From Ideonella sp. (lineage in GTDB: Bacteria; Pseudomonadota; Gammaproteobacteria; Burkholderiales; Burkholderiaceae_C), in the NCBI GenBank assembly GCA_015075165.1, contig JABTUY010000007.1, positions 183,139 to 247,138 on the forward strand: a stretch of DNA of 64,000 nucleotides, in the 5' to 3' direction. Each line of letters opens with the position of its first letter. Positions within the stretch are counted from its first letter, which is position 1. The translations under genes and the position numbers were made by a program. This document shows, piece by piece, positions 32,098 through 43,725 of this stretch. The notes beneath the pieces are model-generated. The model was not told the DNA's origin and ran no database searches. It saw only the letters and a program-made list of their open reading frames with translations.

Positions 32098-32441
32098 GCA
32101 CCGAGCTGCTGTTCGACTTCATCGCGCTGCGGCTCGATCACACCAAGACCGATGGGGTGAAGGCGGCGATCCAGATGGAGTTCACCGACAGCCAGGAGAC
32201 CTGGGCGCTGGAGCTGTCGAACTCGGTGCTCAACAACACCTTGGGCCGCGTGCTGAAGAACCCCGACCTGAAGCTGACGCTGACGCGGCCGGCCTTCCTG
32301 GCGATGCTGCTGCAAGGCAAGAAGCTGCCCGAGCTGCAGCAGGCCGGGCTGGTCAAGGTCCAGGGCGATCCGAAGGCGCTCGGCGCCGTGGTCGGCAACG
32401 TCGTGACGTTCACGCCCACCTTCAACATCGTCACGCCCTGA
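32085..32441 (+). pseudogene. Alkyl/aryl-sulfatase C-terminal domain fragment
   Basis: 118 residues from GTG 32085 (V-R-G-M-S-T-E-L-L-F-D). This is the SCP2-like C-terminal domain of SdsA/BDS1 alkylsulfatases: MSTELLFDFIALRLDH, WALELSNSVLNNT, LTLTRPAFLAML, VQGDPKALGAVVGNVVTFTPTFNIVTP. The whole metallo-hydrolase part (about 500 residues) is missing. It overlaps the truncated serine hydrolase by 13 bp in another frame, so the two are joined by a deletion near 32080. Confidence 0.8.
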
Positions 32442-32509
32442 CGGCCCGAGCGCAGTCGACGCGCCCGCTCCCGACGCACCGGGGCGGCTTGCCTGCGAGC
32501 CGCCCGCGT

Positions 32510-33817
32510 CTACAGCAGCGCCGACAGCGCCCGCGAGTGCACCACGCGGCCGCTGACGAAGCGGTCGTGCCAGGCCTCCACGCGCGACAGGTCGTACAGA
32601 TAGTTCACCATCAGGCCGGCCGATTGCTTCAGGCCCTTGGCCGACAGGTTGGCGTTGGCATTCAGCCGTTCGAGTCGGGCGCCGTTGTCGAGGTGGAAGC
32701 GCGCCACCGGGTCGCCGCCGGGCGCCGGTGACGCGAACACGAGGTACGTGGCCGCCAGCCGCCACAGCGCCTGGTGCGCGGTGGTGGGCAGCGCGTTCAG
32801 CGACGCCAGGTGCGTCAGCGCGGCGAGGTCGTCGCCGGCCGTCTTTCGCAGCACCGCGAGCGCCACCGCGGCGCGCTCGGACTGCGGCGGCTTCAGGCCG
32901 GGCAGGGTGTCGAAGTTCTTCAGCTTCGCCAGCCACGGCATCAGCCCCGGGATCGGCGACAGCGTGCAGAAGGTCTTCAGCTGCGGCAGCTCGCGCTCGA
33001 GCTCCTGCGCCACGCGCTTGATCAGGAAGTTGCCGAGCGAGACGTTGCGCAGCCCCGGCTGGCAGTTGCTGATCGAATAGAACACGGCCACCTTGAAGTG
33101 TTCACTCGGCAGCGGCGACGCCTTCTTGTCGATCAGCGGCGCGATCGCGCCGGCGATATCGGGCACCAGCGCCACCTCGACGAAGATCAGCGGCTCGTCG
33201 GGCAGTTGCGGGTGGAAGAACGCGAAACAGCGACGGTCGGGCTGCAGGCGCCGGCGCAGGTCGTCCCAGCCGTCGATCTCGTGCACGGCCTCGTGGTGGA
33301 TGATCTGCTCGAGCAGTTGCGCCGGCGAGTTCCAGTCGACTCGTCGCATCTGCAGGAAGCCGGCGTTGAACCAGCTCGACAGCAGGTGCCGCAGGTCGGC
33401 CTCGAGCGCGTGCAGCTGCGGCTGCTTCGGCAGCCGCTCGAGCAGCGCACGGCGCAGCCGCACGATTGCCGCGGTGCCGCCGGGGGCCCGATTGATGCGG
33501 CGGAACAGCTCCTGCCGCGGCGCCTCGGCCACCTGCGTCAGGCGGATCAACTGCTCGGCGCCGGGCTCGGCGGCGTACTCGCGCGCGCACTCGAGCACCT
33601 GCTTCGGGTCGGGGCTGAAGTCGCGCGCCAGGTGATCGAAGAAGCGCATGCGCCGTTCGTCGGGCAGCGCGTCGATGCGCTCGACCACGCCTTGCGCGAT
33701 CGCCGGGCCGTTGGCCTCGCCGCGCTCGGACAGCAGCCGCCGGCACTCGGCCAGCAGGCCGCGCAGCGCGTGGTCCTGGCGCAGCCGCTCCGCCGCCGCC
33801 TTCAGTTCGTCGAGCAC
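32510..33817 (-). CDS. matA: Malonyl-CoA decarboxylase
   Basis: Converts malonyl-CoA to acetyl-CoA and CO2, the second step of malonate use after MatB. 435 residues from ATG 33817, normal length. N-terminal helical domain and C-terminal catalytic domain with VEVALVPDIAGAIAPLIDK, FYSISNCQPGLRNVSLGNFLIKRV (catalytic serine region), FCTLSPIPGLMPWL, and the ending GARLERLNANANLSAKGLKQSAGLMVNYLYDL. Divergent from the sigma-54 activator across a 109 bp gap. Its separation from matB by about 10 kb is noted under findings. Confidence 0.95.
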   Translation of the reverse strand: MLDELKAAAERLRQDHALRGLLAECRRLLSERGEANGPAIAQGVVERIDALPDERRMRFFDHLARDFSPDPKQVLECAREYAAEPGAEQLIRLTQVAEAPRQELFRRINRAPGGTAAIVRLRRALLERLPKQPQLHALEADLRHLLSSWFNAGFLQMRRVDWNSPAQLLEQIIHHEAVHEIDGWDDLRRRLQPDRRCFAFFHPQLPDEPLIFVEVALVPDIAGAIAPLIDKKASPLPSEHFKVAVFYSISNCQPGLRNVSLGNFLIKRVAQELERELPQLKTFCTLSPIPGLMPWLAKLKNFDTLPGLKPPQSERAAVALAVLRKTAGDDLAALTHLASLNALPTTAHQALWRLAATYLVFASPAPGGDPVARFHLDNGARLERLNANANLSAKGLKQSAGLMVNYLYDLSRVEAWHDRFVSGRVVHSRALSALL

Positions 33818-33926
33818 GATGGCCGCACTGTAAGCCGTGCCGCTGGGGCGTCGGCAGCGGCGCGCGGCATCGCCGGCCGGGAAGGCCCGCTCGCGTGTGC
33901 GGCAGACCGCGCGCTACAGTCGGCCG

Positions 33927-35468
<1,542 letters not shown>

Positions 35469-35603
35469 TGGCCAGGCGGGTGGGTGATGCCACGCACTCG
35501 TCGGCCGCATGCCGGCCGGTCGACACGGGGATTGACGCCGGGCGACGCCGCCGCTGCAATGGCGACCGACCGCGCTGAGCGCCAACGCATCGCGGCGATA
35601 CCG

Positions 35604-36531
35604 ATGAATCCACACCCATCCGTTGCGCGCCGTGCCGCCTGGCTGCTCGCGCTGATCCTGTGCAGCGCTGCCGCGCGAGCGGGCATCGAAGAAGGCAGCG
35701 TCGAGGCGGCACGCCGCGAGCTGCTGCGCTCGCAGGCGCTGGCACTTGGAGAACGGCGAGGGCGTCGCGCGCGACCCGGTGGCCGCGGCGCGGCTGTATT
35801 GCGAGGCCGCGCGGCTCGGTGATGCGGCCTCGCAGTTCAACCTGGGCTGGATGTACAGCAACGGCCGCGGTGTCGAGCGCAACGACACCTGGGCCGCATT
35901 CTTCTTTCATGCGGCAGCCGAGCAGGGCTACGAGCAGGCGCAGCGCATGCTCGAGCGCGTGGGCGGCGCGCCGACCTATGTACCCGACTGCATGCGCGAT
36001 CCCGAGCCGGCCAGGCAGGCGCTGCGCCGCGCGCCGGCCGCGCCTGCGATCGCGGTGCGCTCCAACGGACCGTCGTATATCGTCGAGCTGGTCAAGAAGA
36101 TCGCGCCGCAGTTCAAGGTTCACCCGCAGCTGGTGCTGTCGGTGATCGAAGTCGAGTCCCGCTTCGACACCGTGGCGCTGTCGCCGAAGAACGCCAAGGG
36201 CCTGATGCAACTGATCCCCGACACCGCGGCGCGCTTCGGTGTGCGCAACCCGTATGACGCGGCGCAGAACATCCGCGGCGGCACGGCGTACCTGCAGTGG
36301 CTGCTGGCCTACTACCAGGGCGACGTGGCACTGGCCGCGGCCGCGTACAACGCGGGCGAACGCGCAGTCGACCGCTACCGCGGCGTGCCGCCGTATGCCG
36401 AGACGCGCGCCTACGTGCGCAAGGTGATCGACCTGTTCGGTGCGCACTTTCAGCCGTTCGACGCCAGCGTGACCACGCCGTCGCCCCAGTTTGGCGTGGC
36501 GCGGGGGGCAGCCGCACTGGGCAGCCGCTGA
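35604..36531 (+). pseudogene. Lytic transglycosylase with Sel1 repeats, one frameshift
   Basis: Cleaves peptidoglycan in the periplasm. The N-terminus in one frame has a signal peptide (ATG 35604: RRAAWLLALILCSAAARA) and the start of a helix pair. From about 35745 another frame takes over with Sel1 repeats (GEGVARDPVAAARLYCEAARLGD; GRGVERNDTWAAFFFHAAAEQG) and an SLT domain: QLVLSVIEVESRFDTVALSPKNAKGLMQLIPDTAARFG with the catalytic glutamate, then RGGTAYLQWLLAYYQGDVALAAAAYNAGERAV. A one- or two-base indel near 35740 separates export signal and enzyme. Otherwise complete; sequence error is possible. Confidence 0.82.
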
Positions 36532-36686
36532 GCGGACGGCACGCGCGGGTGGCGCGCTGCGGATCGGCGCGGGTGGATCGGGCCACTGATCGGGCCGCCG
36601 ATCGGGTCCGCCGAGCCGCTTGACCGTGGCGGACATCGCGGCTCAAACTGGCTGCCACCGTGCCGCCGGTTGGTACGGCGCGATCG

Positions 36687-37511
36687 ATGAGAACCGTGCC
36701 CTGGAGCGTCACCGCGACGATCGCCATCGTCAGCGCGCTGATGCTGTTGCGCGTCGGCCCGCACGGGGCCACGCCGCACGCTTCGGCAAGCGGGCCCGAA
36801 CCGCTCGCGCTGCGCATCGCATCGAACGCGGTGCGGCCTGCCGAGCAGCCGATCGTGCGGCCAGGCGATCGCACAAGCGATCGACCAAGCGATCGGACAA
36901 GCAATCGATCCATTGCGCTGGCGCCGACCGACACCGCGCGGCCGCGATCGTCGCACGCCATCGCCGACGGTGACGGGCTGCACCGGCGCGTCGAGCAACT
37001 GCTGCTGCGCGGCACGCCGCGCGATCGCTACCAGGCGTTTGCCGTGCTGGCGCGCTGTGCGCACGCGGTCGACTTCGATCGCCATCTGAACTCGCTGCCG
37101 CCCGGCAGCGAGACGGCGCGTCTGCGCGAGCGCTATGGCAACGGCTCGGCGCGCATCGCATCGGCCTGCGGCGACCTGTCGGCGCGCGACGTGCAACGGC
37201 GCGTCGATCTGGCGGCCGCTGCTGCCGACGATGGTGTGCCCGGCGCCGCTGCGGCCTGGATCGAGGAAGGCCCGTTCGGCGACCGCAGCGCGCTGACGCA
37301 GCGGCCCGACGATCCGCTGGTCGTCGCGTGGGTCGCCGAAGCGATCGAGCGCGTGCGCGCAGCCACGCGGCACGCCGACACCGAAGCCATCGGCCAGTAC
37401 GGCCTGTTGTGCCTGAACTGGGAGTTGGACGACACCTCCCGCGTGCGCCTGCTGGTCGACGCCGGACGGCAGCGGCGGCAGCAGGAGCAGCTCGCGGCCC
37501 TGCTGAACTGA
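36687..37511 (+). CDS. Hypothetical protein with N-terminal membrane anchor
   Basis: 274 residues from ATG 36687 (MRTVPWSVTATIAIVSALMLL); the frame opens at 36660. One hydrophobic segment at residues 8-24 suggests a signal anchor. A low-complexity stretch (R/S/D/T repeats such as RTSDRPSDRTSNRS) reflects repeated CAAGCGATCG units in the DNA (36868-36910). The C-terminal 180 residues are helical and well behaved (LLLRGTPRDRYQAFAVLARCAHAVDF; RVRLLVDAGRQRRQQEQL). No family recognised. Confidence 0.55.
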   Translation: MRTVPWSVTATIAIVSALMLLRVGPHGATPHASASGPEPLALRIASNAVRPAEQPIVRPGDRTSDRPSDRTSNRSIALAPTDTARPRSSHAIADGDGLHRRVEQLLLRGTPRDRYQAFAVLARCAHAVDFDRHLNSLPPGSETARLRERYGNGSARIASACGDLSARDVQRRVDLAAAAADDGVPGAAAAWIEEGPFGDRSALTQRPDDPLVVAWVAEAIERVRAATRHADTEAIGQYGLLCLNWELDDTSRVRLLVDAGRQRRQQEQLAALLN

Positions 37512-37541
37512 AGGTTGCTCAGCGACCGCTCGCAGCGACAA

Positions 37542-37580
37542 CCCGCCACGACAGCCCGCCACGACAGCCCGCCACGACAG
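37542..37580. repeat. Minisatellite, 3 x 13 bp (CCCGCCACGACAG)
   Basis: Three perfect tandem copies at 37542-37554, 37555-37567 and 37568-37580. They lie in the 325 bp gap before the Liv operon (37512-37836), which otherwise holds no gene; GGAG 7 bp before 37837 is the ribosome binding site of the next gene. Confidence 0.9.
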
Positions 37581-37836
37581 CTGGCAGCGTGCAGCGGCTC
37601 GATCGGGCGCGAGCGCGCGCTGACCGGTTTCCGGCCAGCAGACCATCCGCTGTCCGGCCACTGGGCATACCGCACGCAGCGCAAGCGGCTGCCTGCGGCC
37701 TGCGATGGCGCACGAGCACGCCGAACTTCGGTGTTTACCCGCGCTCGAACGCCACGGGCACGGACCTTGCACCGCTGTCGCCCACTAAAGCCGCGGACGA
37801 AGCGACCGCGCCTTCAACCCTGTACCGGAGACCCGC

Positions 37837-39051
37837 ATGCCGACATCCGCCAAGCCCTTCACCCGTCGCGCCACGTTGGCGGCCGCTGCCGCGCTGACGA
37901 GTGCGCTGGCGCTGCCGCTGGTCGCGCAGGCGCAAGCCAAGGAGGTGAAGATCGCCATCATCGCCAGCAAGACCGGCCCGCTCGAGGCGTACGCGAAGCA
38001 GACGATCGTCGGCTTCCACATGGGTCTCGACTACGCCACCGGCGGCACGATGACCGTGGCCGGCAAGAAGCTGGTGGTGATCGAGAAGGACGACCAGGGC
38101 AAGCCCGACGTCGGCAAGGCTGCGCTCGCCGCTGCCTATGGCGACGACAAGGCCGACATCGCGGTCGGCCCCACGTCGTCGGGCGTGGCGCTGGCGCTGC
38201 TGCCGGTGGCCGAGGAGTACAAGAAGATCCTGCTGGTCGAGCCGGCGGTGGCCGACTCGATCACCGGCGACAAGTGGAACCGCTACATCTTCCGCACCGG
38301 CCGCAACTCGAGCCAAGATGCGATCAGCAACGCGGTGGCGCTCGACAAGCCCGGCGTCAGCATCGCCACGCTGGCGCAGGACTACGCGTTCGGCCGCGAC
38401 GGCGTCAAGGCATTCAAGGAGGCGCTGAAGAAGGCCAAGATCGTGCACGAGGAGTACCTGCCGACCAACACCACCGACTTCACCGCCGGCGCACAGCGGC
38501 TGATCGACTCGCTGAAAGACAAGCCCGGCCGCAAGGTGATCTGGATCATCTGGGCCGGCGCCGGCAACCCGTTCAAGATCGCCGATCTCGACCTGAAGCG
38601 CTATGGCATCGAGATCGCCACCGGCGGCAACATCCTGCCGGCGATGGTGGCGTACAAGCAGTTCCCGGGCATGGAAGGCGCCACGTACTACTACTTCGGC
38701 ATTCCGAAGAACCCGGTCAACGACTGGCTGGTGGCCAACCACTACAAGCAGTTCAAGAGCCCGCCGGATTTCTTCACCGCCGGCGGCATGAGCGCGGCCA
38801 TCGCGGTGGTCGAGGCGCTGAAGAAGACCGGCGGCGACACCAACACCGAGAAGCTGATCAAGACGATGGAAGGCATGAGCTTCCAGACGCCCAAGGGCAC
38901 GATGACCTTCCGCAAGGAGGATCACCAGGCGATGCAGGACATGTACCACTTCAGGATCAAGGTCGACCCGGCGTTCGCCTGGGGCGTGCCCGAGCTGGTG
39001 CACGAGATCAAGGCGTCGGAGATGAGCATTCCGATTCGGAACAAACGCTGA
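37837..39051 (+). CDS. Branched-chain amino acid-type ABC transporter, substrate-binding protein
   Basis: 404 residues from ATG 37837. The signal peptide carries a twin-arginine-like start (FTRRATLAAAAALTSALALPLVAQAQA). The mature protein is a Peripla_BP_6/LivJ fold: KIAIIASKTGPLEAYAKQTIVGFHMGLDY, VGPTSSGVALALLPVAEEYKK, FRTGRNSSQDAISNAVA, DYAFGRDGVKAFKEALKKAK, and FTAGGMSAAIAVVEALKK. First gene of a liv-type operon (livG, livF, livH, livM follow). Such receptors bind amino acids, amides, urea or aromatic acids; the two downstream hydrolases hint at an ester or amide, but this is only inference. Confidence 0.92.
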   Translation: MPTSAKPFTRRATLAAAAALTSALALPLVAQAQAKEVKIAIIASKTGPLEAYAKQTIVGFHMGLDYATGGTMTVAGKKLVVIEKDDQGKPDVGKAALAAAYGDDKADIAVGPTSSGVALALLPVAEEYKKILLVEPAVADSITGDKWNRYIFRTGRNSSQDAISNAVALDKPGVSIATLAQDYAFGRDGVKAFKEALKKAKIVHEEYLPTNTTDFTAGAQRLIDSLKDKPGRKVIWIIWAGAGNPFKIADLDLKRYGIEIATGGNILPAMVAYKQFPGMEGATYYYFGIPKNPVNDWLVANHYKQFKSPPDFFTAGGMSAAIAVVEALKKTGGDTNTEKLIKTMEGMSFQTPKGTMTFRKEDHQAMQDMYHFRIKVDPAFAWGVPELVHEIKASEMSIPIRNKR

Positions 39052-39099
39052 CGCACCTGCGGCGCGTCAGCGCTGCGCGCCGAATGTTTCGCTCCCCCG

Positions 39100-39156
39100 A
39101 GCCCCCTCCGGGAGGGGGCTCCAGTTCGATTCACGTAGCCCGGCCTGCGGCCGGGC
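39100..39156. repeat. Two adjacent palindromes between the receptor and ATPase genes
   Basis: AGCCCCCTCC-G-GGAGGGGGCT (39100-39120) and GCCCGGCC-TGC-GGCCGGGC (39138-39156), both perfect. These GC-rich palindromes recur in the window (40000-40020, 63677-63739) and in Burkholderiales genomes generally. They could attenuate transcription into the operon; no T-run follows. Confidence 0.7.
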
Positions 39157-39187
39157 GTGAAGGCCCGCCTGCGTTGCGCGCACTCGC

Positions 39188-40027
39188 ATGCTCGAGACCA
39201 TCGATCTGACGATCCGCTTCGGCGGCCACGTGGCGGTCGACCATGTGTCGTGCCGCTTCGAGCCGGGCACGCTGACGTCGATCGTCGGGCCCAACGGCGC
39301 GGGCAAGACCACGTACTTCAACCTCATCAGCGGGCAGCTGCCGGCCAGCGAGGGGCGCGTGCGGCTCGACGGTGTCGACCTCACCGCGCTGCCGGCGCCG
39401 CTGCGCACGCGCAGGGGCCTGGGGCGCGCGTTTCAGTTGACGCAGCTGTTCCCGAACCTCACGGTGCTCGAGAACGTGCGGCTCGCGGTGCAGGCGCGCG
39501 AGCAGGGCCGCGCGGGCGGCGGCGCATGGGGCGGGCTCGATCTGCTGAAGGTGTGGCTGGATCGCCGGGCGTGGATCGACGAGGCCTGCGAGCTGCTGCG
39601 TCGCGTGCAGCTGGCCGACAAGCTCGACGCGCACGCCGCCGCGCTGCCGCACGGCGACCAGCGCAAGCTCGAGGTGGCGCTGCTGATGGCGCTGGACCCG
39701 TTGGTCTACATGTTCGACGAGCCCACCGCGGGCATGAGCGTTGACGACGTGCCGGTGATCCTCGACCTGATCCGCGCGCTGAAGGCGCAGCGCGACCGCA
39801 CGATCCTGCTCGTCGAGCACAAGATGGATGTGGTGCGCGAGTTGTCCGACCGCATCGTCGTGCTGCACAACGGCCAGCTGGTGGCCGACGGCGAGCCGGC
39901 CGCGGTGATCGCGTCGCCGGTGGTGCAGCAGGCTTACCTCGGCGGCGCAGCCGCCGAGGTAAGCCTGGCGGCTGCGGTTGACGACACCCCACCCCGGCCC
40001 CTCCCCGCCGGGCGGGGAGGCTCCTGA
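39188..40027 (+). CDS. livG: LivG-type ABC transporter ATP-binding protein
   Basis: 279 residues from ATG 39188. Walker A GPNGAGKTTYF, Q-loop region FQLTQLFPNLTVLENV, signature LPHGDQRKLE (variant of LSGGQ), Walker B LVYMFDEPTAG, switch histidine in LLVEHKMD. The LivG-type ending (LHNGQLVADGEPAAVIASPVVQQAYLG) is complete by about residue 257. The last 20 codons come from a palindromic repeat (CCTCCCCG and CGGGGAGG arms, 40000-40020) that runs into the stop. Confidence 0.95.
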   Translation: MLETIDLTIRFGGHVAVDHVSCRFEPGTLTSIVGPNGAGKTTYFNLISGQLPASEGRVRLDGVDLTALPAPLRTRRGLGRAFQLTQLFPNLTVLENVRLAVQAREQGRAGGGAWGGLDLLKVWLDRRAWIDEACELLRRVQLADKLDAHAAALPHGDQRKLEVALLMALDPLVYMFDEPTAGMSVDDVPVILDLIRALKAQRDRTILLVEHKMDVVRELSDRIVVLHNGQLVADGEPAAVIASPVVQQAYLGGAAAEVSLAAAVDDTPPRPLPAGRGGS

Positions 40028-40170
40028 AGTGAACCACCCCCGTTGCGCCTGCAGCGCCCGCCTCTACGAGGGGGCGCCGCCAGCGGCCCGGCGAAGCCGG
40101 ATCCGCGGCGGCTCTCGCCTGCGCTGGTTCATGCGTCGAGGGTGGCGCTCCGGCGCCGTGAAAAACTGAT

Positions 40171-40907
<737 letters not shown>

Positions 40908-40911
<4 letters not shown>

Positions 40912-41930
40912 CGAACGTGGCTTCACCACCGAACGCGCCGGCGGCCGCGGGCGCGGCCGACGAGGCCATCCCGCGCTCGAGCTTCGACTGGAAGCCGATC
41001 GCGCTGCTGCTGGCGTTGATGGTGCTGGCGCTGCCCGCACTCGGCAGCGGCAGCAAGTGGCTGACGCTGACGTTTGCCGGCCTCGCGATGGGGCTGATCA
41101 TCTTCGTCATCGCGTCGGGGCTGACGCTGGTGTTCGGGCTGATGGACGTACTGAACTTCGGCCACGGCGTGTTCATCGCGCTCGGCGCGTTCATCGCCAC
41201 CAGCGTGCTCGGCGCCACCGCCGGCTGGCACGGCTTCGCGGCGGTGTTCGTCGCGATGCTGGTGGCCATGGCGGTGGCCGGCGCGGTGGGCTGGGCGTTC
41301 GAGCGCGTGATCGTGCGGCCGGTCTACGGCATGCACCTGAAGCAGATCCTGATCACGATGGGCGGGATGATCGTCGGCGAGGAGATCATCAAGGTGGTCT
41401 GGGGCCCGCTGCCGATCGCGCTGCCGCTGCCCGAGGCGCTGCGCGGCGCGTTCCTGCTCGGCGACGCGGCGATCGAGAAGTACCGCGTGCTCGCCGCGGT
41501 GATCGGGCTGGCGGTGTTCGCCGCGGTGGCGTGGACGCTCGGCCGCACGAAGATCGGCCTGCTGATCCGCGCCGGCGTGCAGGACCGCAGCATGGTCGAG
41601 GCGCTCGGCTATCGCATCAGGCGGCTGTTCGTCGGCGTGTTCGTGGCCGGTTCGGCGCTGGCCGGACTGGGCGGCGTGCTATGGGGCCTGTACCAGCAGA
41701 CGGTGACGCCGCAGATCGGCACGCAGGTGAACGTGCTGATCTTCATCGTGATCATCATCGGCGGCCTGGGCAGCACGTTCGGCTGTTTCGTCGGCGCGCT
41801 GCTGGTGGGGCTGATGGCCAACTACACCGGCTTCCTGGCGCCGAAGGTGGCGCTGTTCTCCAACATCGCGCTGATGGTGGCGGTGCTGTTGTGGCGGCCA
41901 CAGGGGCTGTATCCGGTGGCGAATCGATGA
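40908..41930 (+). CDS. livH: LivH-type ABC transporter permease
   Basis: 340 residues from ATG 40908, overlapping livF by 4 bp. About 8-9 membrane helices. Motifs: FVIASGLTLVFGLMDVLNFGHGVFIALGAFIATSVLG near residue 65, RVIVRPVYGMHLKQILITMGGMIVGEEIIKVVWGP, KIGLLIRAGVQDRSMVEALGY (EAA-like coupling loop) and GGLGSTFGCFVGALLVGLMANYTGF. An N-terminal extension of about 25 polar residues precedes the first helix. Intact. Confidence 0.95.
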
Positions 41931-42042
41931 GACAGCCTGTGTCGACACCTCGACTATTTCGGCGCGCCACAAAGGCTGCCGTGCGCTACGGTTGCGCGGT
42001 GTGGCGTCTTGGGCGGTGCTTGCCATGCGAGAGCGCGGCGCG

Positions 42043-42277
42043 GCGCGGTGGGCGGTGCCCGGTGTGGGCTCATGATGTCGCGGTCGGCCCTGCGGGCCGA
42101 CTTCGCTGCGCTGCTCGCGCTGCAAGGGCGGCTGCGGTGCCGCTCGTGTCGGCGCTGGACGCGCCGCACTTCACGGCTCCTCGCCGGTCCGGCGCCTGCA
42201 GCGCCGGCGGCACCCGATGCATCGCTGCGCTGCTCGCCGCGCCATAAATCGCCCACTCCGGGCACCGCCCACCGCGC
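42043..42277. repeat. Non-coding element with 27 bp terminal inverted repeats, first of two
   Basis: Arms 42043-42069 and 42251-42277 are reverse complements with one mismatch (GCGCGGTGGGCGGTGCCCGG shared). An internal perfect hairpin GTCGGCC/GGCCGAC lies around 42083-42100. It occupies the 703 bp gap between livH and livM (41931-42633), which contains no supportable gene. Possibly a MITE-like or structured RNA element. Confidence 0.65.
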
Positions 42278-42321
42278 AGAACCAGCGGTGGCATGCCGTC
42301 ACGCGTGCTACGGTGGTGGCT

Positions 42322-42564
42322 GCAAGCCGCGGGCGGGTATGCGCCGGTAGCGACATATGCGGCGCCGAGCAGCGCAGAGCGCATGGCCGCGCGCGCGCAG
42401 CGCGCGCTTCGTGATCTGACTCGCCGAGACTGTTTGAGCGGAACGACCGAAGGGAGTGCAGCGAGTTTCTCGGCGGGCCATGCGATCGAGCAGCGCAGGG
42501 AACCCTCCGCGCAGCGGAGGGCTGCCGCATTCGAGCGCCGGCGCATGCCCGCCCGCGGCTTTGC
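42322..42564. repeat. Non-coding element with 26 bp terminal inverted repeats, second of two
   Basis: Arms 42322-42347 and 42538-42564 are reverse complements with one gap and one mismatch (shared GCCGCGGGCGGG core). It includes internal palindromes such as CCTCCGC-GCAGCGGAGG. It follows directly after the element at 42043 and fills the rest of the livH-livM gap. Confidence 0.65.
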
Positions 42565-42633
42565 ACGCTCGATTGTATGCATGCATCTTCGCGGTATCGC
42601 GTTCGCAGTGGCTGCGCCGACCACGCTGGAGTC

Positions 42634-43725
42634 ATGAAAATGATCCACCGCCTGCTCTCGCACGATCTGCCGCGCAGCCGCTGGCTCGCCGCGGCGCTGA
42701 TCGTCATCGTGTTCGCGTTGGCGTTCGCGCCGTTCCTGTTCCCCGGTGCGAAGTCGATGTCGGTGGTGGCGAAGATCCTCGTCTTCGTATTGCTGGTGGC
42801 CAGCTACGACCTGCTGCTGGGCTATACCGGCATCGTCAGCTTCGCGCACACCATGTTCTTCGGCATCGGCGCCTACGGCGTCGCGATTGCCAGCGGCAAA
42901 CTCGGTGCGGGCTGGGGTGCGGTTGCGGTGGGGCTGGCGGCGGCGATCGTCGCGTCGGTGGTGTTGTCGCTGGTGATCGGGCTGTTCAGCCTGCGCGTGA
43001 AGGCGATCTTCTTCGCGATGATCACGCTCGCCGTCGCGGCAGCGTTCCAGACGCTGGCGTCGCAGCTGAGCCAGTTCACCGGCGGCGAAGACGGCCTCAC
43101 CTTCCGCAACCCCGAGTGGCTGAGCCCGTCGTTCGAGCCGTTCGAGAGCCCGGTACTCGGCCTGGCGATCGACGGCCGCGTCATCACCTACTGGCTGATC
43201 TTCGCCGTGGTGGCGCTGCTGTTCCTGCTGATGCTGCGCATCGTCAACTCGCCGTTCGGCCGCGTGCTGCAGGCGATCCGCGAGAACGACTTCCGCGCCG
43301 AGGCGATCGGCTACCGCACGGTGGTGTACCGCACGCTCAGCAACGTGCTGGCGGCGCTGTTCGCCACCGTGGCCGGTGCGCTGCTCGCGCTGTGGCTGCG
43401 CTACACCGGGCCCGACACCACGCTCAGCTTCGAGCTGATGCTCGACATCCTGCTGATCGTCGTGATCGGCGGCATGGGCACGCTGTATGGCGCGCTGGTG
43501 GGCTCGGTGCTGTTCGTCGTCGCGCAGAACTACCTGCAGGATCTGCTGCGCCTGGGCGCGCTCGCGCTCGAAGGCGTGCCGCTGCTCGGCGCCGTGGTCA
43601 ACCCCGATCGCTGGCTGCTGTGGCTCGGCGTGCTGTTCGTGCTGGCGGTCTACCACTTCCCGAGCGGCATCGTCGGGCGGCTTCGCACGGGGGCTGCGGC
43701 GACGGGAGGCACACGACGACCATGA
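42634..43725 (+). CDS. livM: LivM-type ABC transporter permease
   Basis: 363 residues from ATG 42634 (MKMIHRLLSHDLPRSRW); the frame is open to 42577 without conserved sequence. Membrane helices with LivM motifs: ILVFVLLVASYDLLLGYTGIVSFAHTMFFGIGAYGVAIA, IGLFSLRVKAIFFAMITLAVAAAFQTLASQL, FTGGEDGLTF, SPFGRVLQAIRENDFRAEAIGYRTVVYRTL, and VIGGMGTLYGALVGSVLFVV. Second permease of the transporter. It lies 703 bp after livH, unusual for this operon. Its stop overlaps the next start (ATGA). Confidence 0.95.
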   Translation: MKMIHRLLSHDLPRSRWLAAALIVIVFALAFAPFLFPGAKSMSVVAKILVFVLLVASYDLLLGYTGIVSFAHTMFFGIGAYGVAIASGKLGAGWGAVAVGLAAAIVASVVLSLVIGLFSLRVKAIFFAMITLAVAAAFQTLASQLSQFTGGEDGLTFRNPEWLSPSFEPFESPVLGLAIDGRVITYWLIFAVVALLFLLMLRIVNSPFGRVLQAIRENDFRAEAIGYRTVVYRTLSNVLAALFATVAGALLALWLRYTGPDTTLSFELMLDILLIVVIGGMGTLYGALVGSVLFVVAQNYLQDLLRLGALALEGVPLLGAVVNPDRWLLWLGVLFVLAVYHFPSGIVGRLRTGAAATGGTRRP

